This document shows positions 1 to 5,496 of a stretch of 8,426 nt of DNA, one piece after another (within the stretch, counting starts at the first letter, position 1; every line of letters starts with the position of its first letter). The DNA comes from Candidatus Heimdallarchaeota archaeon (GTDB lineage: Archaea > Asgardarchaeota > Heimdallarchaeia > JABLTI01): the NCBI GenBank assembly GCA_023128635.1, contig JAGMDP010000161.1:1-8426 (forward strand), written 5' to 3'. Below the pieces are notes generated by a model that saw nothing but the letters and a program-made list of their open reading frames with translations, searched no databases and was not told the origin of the DNA. Both the position numbers and the translations under genes were made by a program.

Positions 1-152
1 ATTACAGATTTAGACAAAAAATAGCTCGATATTTCGGAGAAATAAATGAACCATCAACTAAGAAAGCATTGATTAAAGCAAACAAATCTGATAAGCATCC
101 AATTGTTAGATCTGTTGCTAAAACTTCTCTAGATGATTTAGCCAAGCTTTGA
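1..152 (+). CDS. C-terminal fragment of a HEAT-repeat-like protein (5' truncated)
   Basis: An open frame runs from the window edge to a TGA at 150-152, giving 49 complete codons from base 3. The visible end reads as charged, Lys-rich sequence and includes DKHPIVRSVAKTSLDDL. The pattern of small residues, D-x-x-x-x-VR-x-x-A and a closing amphipathic helix is typical of the second half of a HEAT repeat, so this is probably the end of a helical-repeat scaffold or adaptor protein. That reading comes from one repeat only and is tentative. No start, partner or function can be given. The T-rich tract that follows fits the 3' end of a transcript. Confidence 0.55.
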   Translation, partial: YRFRQKIARYFGEINEPSTKKALIKANKSDKHPIVRSVAKTSLDDLAKL

Positions 153-159
153 ATGTTTT

Positions 160-180
160 CTCAATCCTTTTTCTTTTTGG
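160..180 (+). terminator. Oligo-T tract, probable archaeal terminator
   Basis: After the TGA at 150-152 there are several T runs (TTTTC, then CTTTTTCTTTTT at about 168-178) without a preceding stable stem. Archaeal RNA polymerase commonly terminates at such runs, so this would end the upstream HEAT-like gene. It is inferred from composition only. Confidence 0.4.
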
Positions 181-191
181 TACTTTTTAAG
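181..191 (+). promoter_or_regulatory. Candidate TATA box for the glycosyltransferase gene
   Basis: The sequence TACTTTTTAAG lies with its centre about 26 bases before the TTG at 212, the distance expected between an archaeal TATA box and the transcription start. If real, the mRNA would start at or near the TTG and be leaderless, which would explain why no good Shine-Dalgarno sequence lies at normal spacing. It overlaps the T-rich end of the previous gene, so it could be chance. Confidence 0.3.
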
Positions 192-211
192 GAAAAAGCT
201 CAAGTGGATAT

Positions 212-1228
212 TTGTGTGGCAAACACACTGTAGACAGTTTGAGAAATTCAATAGTTGTTGATATCTTGATTTCAATCGTCATTCCAGTATTTAATGAAGA
301 AGATAATGTAGTTCCATTATTTCATTCAATTAGAGATGTTATGACTAACATAAACAGGGATTTTGAAGTCATCTTTGTGGACGATGGCTCAACAGATAAA
401 ACATTACCAAATCTAAGAGCAGTCTTAGATAATGGAGTAGAAAAGGATACTCTAAGAATTATAGAACTGCAAAGGAATTTTGGGCAAACACCTGCTCTCT
501 TAGCTGGGTTAGCCAATATTAAAGGTGAACTAGTTGTTACAATGGACGGGGATCTCCAAAACGACCCAAAAGACATTCCAGCAATGCTAGATGCGTTAAC
601 TGAGGAATATGATGTCATATGCGGTTGGAGGAAAAATAGGAAAGATAATGCTTTCAAAAAACTCCCTTCTAAGTTTAACAACTTTCTCAACAGAAAATTG
701 AACAATGTTTTCATACATGATTCCGGTTGCACTCTTCGTGTGTATCGTAGAGATGCTATTGAGCACATTCAGTTGTTTGCTGAGGGACATCGTTATATTC
801 CAGCTATACTAGCTCAACAAGGTTTTCGACTTGGTGAGGTTGTTACTAATCACAGACCAAGAACAAACGGTAAAACAAAATATGGTTTTAAACGCCTTTT
901 TCGAGGATTCATCGATCTCTTCACTTTGAATGCTATTAACAAGTGGGGAAAAAAACCGATTCATCTCTTTAGTCGCTGGACTGGTTTATTTTTCCTGGCA
1001 AGTTTTCTAACATTTTGTTGGACAATTTTGGAAAGAGTTGCTTTCTTCAGATTCTGGAGTGCTTATACAGAAGCTGTAAGTATTAGATCGAATCTAATAT
1101 TCATTATCAGTTTTGCTTTGTTATTATTTGGTATATTGTTATTGTTCATTGGATTTGTTGCTGAGCTACTGCTGCGTAGTAGCTTCAATAGTCATGAATC
1201 GTATAAAATAAAAAAAGAGTGGAATTAG
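212..1228 (+). CDS. Family-2 glycosyltransferase, polyprenyl-phosphate sugar transferase type
   Basis: This is a membrane-anchored GT-A enzyme, most likely moving a sugar from a nucleotide donor to a polyprenyl (dolichyl) phosphate on the cytoplasmic face, as in the DPM1/ArnC/GtrB group; donor and acceptor are not determinable. The 338 residues show SIVIPVFNEE at 21-30, FVDDGS at 55-60, RNFGQ at 88-92, the metal-binding MDGDLQ at 111-116 (D112, D114) and the GHRYIP segment at 192-197. Two hydrophobic helices follow at about 256-275 and 294-322, then a short basic tail, matching the length and topology of GtrB/ArnC-like proteins. The start is a TTG at 212. The catalytic fold begins only at about residue 20, and a second in-frame TTG at 266 would give a protein starting right at the first strand, so the start is uncertain. 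The gene ends tail-to-tail with the next one. A role in glycan or glycolipid synthesis is inferred; no other glycosylation gene is visible. Confidence 0.9.
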   Translation: MCGKHTVDSLRNSIVVDILISIVIPVFNEEDNVVPLFHSIRDVMTNINRDFEVIFVDDGSTDKTLPNLRAVLDNGVEKDTLRIIELQRNFGQTPALLAGLANIKGELVVTMDGDLQNDPKDIPAMLDALTEEYDVICGWRKNRKDNAFKKLPSKFNNFLNRKLNNVFIHDSGCTLRVYRRDAIEHIQLFAEGHRYIPAILAQQGFRLGEVVTNHRPRTNGKTKYGFKRLFRGFIDLFTLNAINKWGKKPIHLFSRWTGLFFLASFLTFCWTILERVAFFRFWSAYTEAVSIRSNLIFIISFALLLFGILLLFIGFVAELLLRSSFNSHESYKIKKEWN

Positions 1229-1674
1229 AAATCAATTAAGAATTCGCACTTAGAACCTCCTCTAAGCACAGATTCCGCAAGTTCAACAGCGACATCTTTG
1301 TTGAACAATATTTCTAAATTCTTTTTTAACCATCCAATGGAACAATCACATTGGACTTCAGATTTATGTAATCCAAATCCAACTATTGGACAAAAGCATT
1401 GATCATATATAACTTTCAATTTACCTTCATCAATGATTTCCCAGGTAGTTCCTTTAAGTTTCTCATTTAGCATAGCCATTAATTCTTTAGGATCATTTGT
1501 CTTCAACTTAATTTCTTTGAAAAGTTCAGTAGCATGAGCTTTTGCACAGAAGGTTCCTGTTTCTTTGAAAATTTTCAATCTTGTTTCTTCATCAAGATTT
1601 TTGTCTATGCTTTCCATCAGTGTTTTGAGCCAACCTGCAAGAAAACCTTTTGAGAAATCTTCTAAGTCTGTCAT
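1225..1674 (-). CDS. Small Cys-rich protein of unknown function
   Basis: This is a 149-residue soluble protein with no signal peptide or membrane segment. The N-terminal half is helical and charged, with one Cys (C43 in TFCAKAHA). The C-terminal half carries C93-x-C95-P, C109-x-C111-S-x-G-W and a closing V-L-R-G-G-S-K-C143 followed by a strand. The spacing of six cysteines, four of them as CxC pairs, suggests a metal or Fe-S site or a reactive thiol pocket. The end (xLxxGxxxC plus strand) resembles V4R-type small-molecule-binding domains and L-2-amino-thiazoline-4-carboxylate hydrolase-like proteins, but I cannot assign a family firmly. The ATG start is well supported: GGAG lies 8 bases upstream, after a TTTATA box. 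Its stop overlaps the stop of the opposing glycosyltransferase. It may be expressed separately from rocD, because a T-rich tract lies between them. Confidence 0.8.
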   Translation of the reverse strand: MTDLEDFSKGFLAGWLKTLMESIDKNLDEETRLKIFKETGTFCAKAHATELFKEIKLKTNDPKELMAMLNEKLKGTTWEIIDEGKLKVIYDQCFCPIVGFGLHKSEVQCDCSIGWLKKNLEILFNKDVAVELAESVLRGGSKCEFLIDF

Positions 1675-1682
1675 CTTCTAAT

Positions 1683-1703
1683 CTCCGATACAAAGTATAA
1701 ACT
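1683..1703 (-). promoter_or_regulatory. TATA box and Shine-Dalgarno upstream of the Cys-rich protein gene
   Basis: Read on the - strand, AGTTTATAC (TTTATA at 1696-1701) precedes GGAG (1683-1686), and the ATG follows 8 bases later. The GGAG decides the start codon. The TATA box is only about 25 bases from the ATG, so if it is the true promoter the Shine-Dalgarno would barely be transcribed; one of the two signals, or an upstream promoter, must dominate. Confidence 0.4.
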
Positions 1704-1710
1704 GTGCTAC

Positions 1711-1746
1711 AATAAAAAAATTGTTAAAAATAGGAAAAAGAGGGAT
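1711..1746 (-). terminator. T-rich terminator after rocD
   Basis: On the - strand, downstream of the rocD stop, the sequence is rich in T runs (CTCTTTTTCC, then ATTTTTAAC, then a run of seven Ts). This is the usual appearance of an archaeal intrinsic terminator and separates rocD from the Cys-rich gene 83 bases further on. Confidence 0.45.
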
Positions 1747-1757
1747 TTGTGGTTGAA

Positions 1758-3017
1758 TTAACCAACAAATACTTCTTCAATGATTTTTAGTGCCCAATCA
1801 ATTTGCTCTTTAGTTATTACTAATGGTGGAGCAAATCGAATTGTAGTGGAATGTGTTTCTTTTGCAAGAATGCCTTTATCTTTCATGCCTTCAGTATAAG
1901 GACGTGCTTTCCCATCTAGTTCGATAGCGATAAGCAATCCTTTCCCACGAACATCGATGATTGGTATTTTGGTTTTCTTAGCAGCGATTTTTCTCAAACC
2001 AGCCAAGAAGTGTTCACCCATTTCAGCAGATCTATCAGCAAGTTTCTCTCCAACTATTAAGTCAAGAGCTTTCATTGCAACAGCTGAACCTAGAGGATTA
2101 CCACCGAATGTTGAACCATGGACACCCGGAATAATAACATCCGGACCAATGATTTCTGTTGTGGTTACTACAGCAGAAACAGGATAAACGCCCCCACCAA
2201 GTGCTTTTCCAAGCAAGTACATATCTGGTTGGACATTCTCGTGATCACAAGCAAAAAGTTTGCCAGTTCTTCCTAAACCAGTTTGAATCTCATCTGCAAT
2301 CATTAACACATTGTATTTTGTACAAATTTCTCGAGCTTTCTTGAGGAAGCCTTTACCAGGATGAATGACTCCTGCTTCTCCTTGCATTGGTTCAAATAGG
2401 AATCCAGCAACGTTTTCAGGACCCAATTCCAAAATTCTGTTCTCAAGTTCTTCTGCATCTCCATACGTTATTGTAACAAAACCAGGAGTATAAGGACCAA
2501 AATTACCGAAATAACGCCCATGACTAATATCAGTGCTGAACCCAACAATGGTAATTGTTCTTCCATGGAAGTTGTCTTTACAGACAATAATTTTTGCTTG
2601 GTCTTTAGGAATCTTCTTCTTAATATAACCCCAAGCTCGGGCGACTTTCAAACCAGTTTCAACGGCTTCTGCTCCGGTATTCATTGGGAGAGCCATGATG
2701 CCAGTTTTCTTTGGGTCATTCACATGTGGTTTCATGACATCACATAATTGCTTTAAGAAAGGACCCATTTTATCGTTATGAAATGCTCGAGATGTTAGTG
2801 TAAGAAGATCTGCTTGATCTTTAAGAGCTTTAATAATTTCAGGATGACGATGTCCTGTGTTATGACTTGAATATGCTGACAAGCAATCCAAGTATTTCTT
2901 CCCTTCTGGATCATAAACCCAGACGCCCTCTGCTTTTGAAATTACCACTGATATTGGATGGTAATTATGGGCTCCATAGGTTGTGTCCATTTCCATGATT
3001 TCTTTTGAACTTGGCAT
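1758..3017 (-). CDS. rocD: Ornithine aminotransferase (PLP-dependent, class III)
   Basis: This cytoplasmic enzyme transfers the delta-amino group of ornithine to 2-oxoglutarate, giving glutamate-5-semialdehyde and glutamate; it links arginine/ornithine to proline and glutamate. The 419 residues match the usual length. Seen in order: YGAHNYHP at 14-21 (Y14 corresponds to the substrate-binding Tyr of eukaryotic OAT), LPMNTGAEAVET at 110-121 (PLP phosphate region), NFHGRT at 149-154 (R153, the ornithine carboxylate-binding Arg), FEPMQGEAGV at 208-217, ADEIQTG at 241-247 (D242 binds the PLP ring nitrogen), LLGKALGGG at 268-276 with Schiff-base Lys K271, and HGSTFGGNPLG at 300-310. The YGAHNYHP and RFAPPLVI signatures are those of OAT rather than of acetylornithine or GABA aminotransferase. 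Relaxed-specificity archaeal relatives exist, so activity on other omega-amino acids is possible. The ATG start has a weak AAGG 11 bases upstream. It is divergent from the binding-protein gene. Confidence 0.95.
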   Translation of the reverse strand: MPSSKEIMEMDTTYGAHNYHPISVVISKAEGVWVYDPEGKKYLDCLSAYSSHNTGHRHPEIIKALKDQADLLTLTSRAFHNDKMGPFLKQLCDVMKPHVNDPKKTGIMALPMNTGAEAVETGLKVARAWGYIKKKIPKDQAKIIVCKDNFHGRTITIVGFSTDISHGRYFGNFGPYTPGFVTITYGDAEELENRILELGPENVAGFLFEPMQGEAGVIHPGKGFLKKAREICTKYNVLMIADEIQTGLGRTGKLFACDHENVQPDMYLLGKALGGGVYPVSAVVTTTEIIGPDVIIPGVHGSTFGGNPLGSAVAMKALDLIVGEKLADRSAEMGEHFLAGLRKIAAKKTKIPIIDVRGKGLLIAIELDGKARPYTEGMKDKGILAKETHSTTIRFAPPLVITKEQIDWALKIIEEVFVG

Positions 3018-3187
3018 AATTATCTTAACCTTAATTTTATTGAAAATCTAATTATTTTTTTTCTTGCTTAAACACAAAATGCTCTTCTTAATAAAATTGT
3101 TGGAGAAGCTGATTAGGATAAATAAAAATTAAAATTATCAAGTTTAAATCAAATAAAGATGGATAATTATTACAAAAGATAATTATT
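3016..3187. repeat. Three ATAATTAT palindromes in the divergent intergenic region
   Basis: The perfect 8-base palindrome ATAATTAT occurs at 3016-3023 (overlapping the rocD start codon), 3163-3170 and 3179-3186. The last two sit in a longer direct repeat, GATAATTATT, at 3162-3171 and 3178-3187, spaced 16 bases start to start. Their position between two divergent genes fits operator sites for a regulator of one or both. The region is very AT-rich, so chance cannot be excluded. Confidence 0.35.
3047..3064 (-). promoter_or_regulatory. Candidate TATA region for rocD
   Basis: On the - strand an A-run followed by TAATTAG lies about 32-45 bases before the rocD ATG. Used as a BRE/TATA element it would give a leader of roughly 10-20 bases that contains the weak AAGG (3029-3032). 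This is positional inference in very AT-rich DNA. Confidence 0.3.
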
Positions 3188-3193
3188 TGTTGG

Positions 3194-3206
3194 AGTTATA
3201 ATAAAA
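3194..3206 (+). promoter_or_regulatory. Candidate TATA box for the binding-protein gene
   Basis: AGTTATAATAAAA is centred about 32 bases before the ATG at 3232, which would place the transcript start only a few bases ahead of it. The upstream GATAATTATT at 3178-3187 is an alternative box. Nothing decides between them from sequence alone. Confidence 0.3.
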
Positions 3207-3231
3207 TGTTAGTTTTAATTGGGCGAGAAAT

Positions 3232-5373
3232 ATGAAATTACACAGATATAAATTCTTAATGATATTTTTTTATGTGTTTAGTATTGGATTTGTTTTCATT
3301 CCTATTGATGGTTATAACATTGATAGTGACATTAATCAAGGATTATTTAATACTGATGTAATTTATCCGTCAGAATTAACAGATCCATTTTTTACTCTTG
3401 TTGCAGTAACAGATGATGGTTCAAGACAATACGAAGTCTTAGAGTTACAAAAGGACTTAGAAGAAATTGGAATAGCTCTTAACGTGTCTGTTGTTAATCC
3501 TGGTCAATTAGTGTTAGAAATGCAGAGTAATCACAATTATGATTTGTGTTATATCACATTTATTACACTGGATACATATGCACCAGGTTTAATGTATATT
3601 TTTGGTAAAGACTCTACTGTTAATTGGCATGGTTATGAAGAATCTATGGACTGGAATGAATCTTTGGGAGCAGGTACAAATCAATGGTATATAGATCAAG
3701 ATGAATTAATAATACCTAACGATTCACCAGAAAGAGTTGAACTTCAGAAGGAATGGCAGAATTACTACACAAATAATTTATTATTATCGATGCCTGGTTT
3801 AACACATTCAGCATCAAGTGCTTCATGGTCAAATTTGCAGAATTATGATTCTAATTATGGCTTAGCCCAAAGTTGGGGAAAAATGTTATGGAATGGATTA
3901 CATGAAAATCAAAGCACAATTGATGAATTAAAAATTGCTAATGATAATAATTGGTCTTCATTAAATCCCCTTGATGAGCAAAATGAAATTGATAAATTAA
4001 TTTCAAATTCAATTCTTGAACCAGTAATTTGGTATGATTATGATACTGGTTTCTGGCCTCATTTAGCTGAGAGTTACACGCTTATTGATGATAACCATCT
4101 AAGATTAAACTTAAGACAAGGAATTGAATGGCAAACAGATCCAGATGGTTTATTTCCAAATGAAAACTTAGATGTTAAAGATGTTTATTTTACATATTAT
4201 TGTTATGAAGAATTTGTTAACAATGTGACTATTTGGGATAATGAATTAGAAGATATGGTAATTCTTGATGACTATACAATTGATTTATTCTTTGATAATA
4301 GCGTAGATAATTTTCAAGAAATACTAAGATTGCCAATTTTGCCAGAACATTATCTTAATCAAACACAATTCCCAGATGGAATTACACCAAATTATACGCA
4401 TTCTTCTTGGGCTAAATTTAAACAACAAGCATTTGGGACAGGTGCATTGCAATACAAAGATTCAGTATTTGGAAATTTCTTTGAACTTGAAACATTCGAT
4501 GATAGTTGGCTTTTAAATTCAACTTTAACTAGTGATCCAAATCTCGATTTTATAAATCGATTCGGAAATGATAGAAATATAAATTCTATACGATTTGTTT
4601 TACTAAATGAAACAGAAGCAAAACTTACTTTTGAAAACGGAACAATAGATCTAATTGATATTTCTACTAAATATGATTATTATACAAACTACATAGATAA
4701 TCCAGATTTTACTCATTACTCAAGATTAAGGGAAATTTTCAATTTTTATGGATATAATCTCCGCTCGGAAAGAGGAACACCTCTCCAAGATTTTAATATG
4801 TGTCCATATAATTCAGATATGTCAAGGGGATTAGCTATACGCAAAGCAATCGCTTATGCTACAGACCGAGAAAGTATAAATGATGAAACCAGAAACGGAA
4901 CATTTCATGTAAATCATCACCCAATATATGATATATTTGAAATGTGGAAGAGTCCAGATATACAAAAGTATGATTTTAATCTAACAAAAGCAAAAGAACT
5001 AATGGTAGAAGCGGGTTATAATATTTCATTGGATTCCGATGGAGATGGATTGCCGAATTTCTATGAATTCGATGTTACAGGAACGAATCCATACAAAACA
5101 GATTCAGACGGGGATGGAATAAGTGATCCGGAAGAATTAGAGTTGGGTGTAGATGGATTCATAACAGATCCAAATAATGCAGACACCGACGGAGACGGTT
5201 TTACTGATGACGAGGAAATTGATGCAGGAACAGATCCTACTGATCCAAATGATCCGATCCCTAGCTCCACACCTAAAACCTTTCCATTATTTGATAGTTT
5301 ACTTGGTTTAGCTACGTTTGCCAGTTTAACATTAATAGTTCTAGCTTTAATGCAGCGAAAGAGAAAACAGTAA
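3232..5373 (+). CDS. Surface-anchored family-5-like solute-binding protein with calcium-binding stalk
   Basis: This is probably an extracellular receptor that delivers oligopeptides or similar solutes to an ABC importer. The 713 residues comprise a signal peptide (basic start, hydrophobic core at about 9-25); a ligand-binding region at about 50-598; three DxDGDG calcium-loop repeats at 601-606, 624-629 and 651-656; a Pro/Thr/Ser linker; one hydrophobic helix at about 687-707; and an RKRKQ tail, so it should be held on the outer face of the membrane. Family-5 hallmarks are present: LNPLDEQ (244-250), PHLAESY (276-282), LRLNLRQGIEW (290-300), DVKDVYFT, FGTGAL (401-406), RKAIAYATDRESI (537-549) and AKELMVEAGYN (587-597). 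The order is unusual: the segment at 51-189 looks like the normal C-terminal part (IGIALNV at 79-85, YDLCYITF at 103-110, SPERVELQKEW at 165-175) moved to the front. No permease or ATPase gene adjoins it. The ATG at 3232 gives a proper signal peptide. Ligand unknown. Confidence 0.88.
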   Translation: MKLHRYKFLMIFFYVFSIGFVFIPIDGYNIDSDINQGLFNTDVIYPSELTDPFFTLVAVTDDGSRQYEVLELQKDLEEIGIALNVSVVNPGQLVLEMQSNHNYDLCYITFITLDTYAPGLMYIFGKDSTVNWHGYEESMDWNESLGAGTNQWYIDQDELIIPNDSPERVELQKEWQNYYTNNLLLSMPGLTHSASSASWSNLQNYDSNYGLAQSWGKMLWNGLHENQSTIDELKIANDNNWSSLNPLDEQNEIDKLISNSILEPVIWYDYDTGFWPHLAESYTLIDDNHLRLNLRQGIEWQTDPDGLFPNENLDVKDVYFTYYCYEEFVNNVTIWDNELEDMVILDDYTIDLFFDNSVDNFQEILRLPILPEHYLNQTQFPDGITPNYTHSSWAKFKQQAFGTGALQYKDSVFGNFFELETFDDSWLLNSTLTSDPNLDFINRFGNDRNINSIRFVLLNETEAKLTFENGTIDLIDISTKYDYYTNYIDNPDFTHYSRLREIFNFYGYNLRSERGTPLQDFNMCPYNSDMSRGLAIRKAIAYATDRESINDETRNGTFHVNHHPIYDIFEMWKSPDIQKYDFNLTKAKELMVEAGYNISLDSDGDGLPNFYEFDVTGTNPYKTDSDGDGISDPEELELGVDGFITDPNNADTDGDGFTDDEEIDAGTDPTDPNDPIPSSTPKTFPLFDSLLGLATFASLTLIVLALMQRKRKQ
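5032..5271 (+). repeat. Calcium-binding (thrombospondin type 3-like) repeats inside the binding-protein gene
   Basis: Three coding repeats begin D-S/T-D-G-D-G at residues 601, 624 and 651, spaced 23 and 27 residues, each followed by an acidic segment (PNFYEF, SDPEELEL, TDDEEIDAGTDP). This is the pattern of thrombospondin type 3 or dockerin-like calcium loops. They lie between the ligand-binding part and the membrane helix and so probably form a rigid, calcium-stabilised stalk. Confidence 0.8.
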
Positions 5374-5375
5374 TT

Positions 5376-5425
5376 TGGTTTTCTCTTCTTGTATCTTTCT
5401 TTAAGAAGATATTATCTTTTCTTTC
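5376..5425 (+). terminator. Pyrimidine-rich terminator region with a 7-bp hairpin
   Basis: Just after the TAA of the binding-protein gene, TCTTCTT (5384-5390) can pair with AAGAAGA (5403-5409) across a 12-base loop, within a T/C-rich stretch that continues into TATCTTTTCTTTCC. A second small stem, CTTTC-CAAAA-GAAAG, follows. The T runs are the stronger evidence; the hairpins are weak and may be incidental. It would separate the binding-protein gene from the flavoprotein gene on the same strand. Confidence 0.4.
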
Positions 5426-5439
5426 CAAAAGAAAGTATT

Positions 5440-5484
5440 TTAGATTCACTCTCTATAATATTGTTAGAAGATTATTAGATTCAC
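5440..5484 (+). repeat. 10-base direct repeat flanking the TATA box of the flavoprotein gene
   Basis: TTAGATTCAC occurs at 5440-5449 and again at 5475-5484, 35 bases apart start to start, one copy on each side of the TATAATA at 5454-5460. Both copies are exact. The arrangement suggests a pair of binding sites for a regulator acting at this promoter, the downstream copy lying near the expected transcription start. Confidence 0.45.
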
Positions 5485-5490
5485 CTGGTG
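5451..5490 (+). promoter_or_regulatory. TATA box and Shine-Dalgarno for the flavoprotein gene
   Basis: CTCTATAATA (TATAATA at 5454-5460) is centred about 40 bases before the ATG at 5497, predicting transcription from about 5483. GGTG at 5487-5490, six bases before that ATG, matches part of the archaeal anti-Shine-Dalgarno complement (GGAGGTGATC). This favours ATG 5497 over the in-frame GTG at 5488, which is itself part of the GGTG. Confidence 0.45.
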
Positions 5491-5496
5491 TATAAT

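Noticed and set aside
322..768. 148-codon open frame on the - strand inside the glycosyltransferase gene
   Set aside because: It lies wholly within a gene with strong GT2 motifs, its translation is low-complexity Ser/Phe/Leu-rich with no recognisable domain, and there is no sign of its own start signals.
5061..5270. - strand frame across the calcium-binding repeats
   Set aside because: Its Ser/Pro/Val-rich translation simply mirrors the Asp/Gly repeat codons of the real gene.
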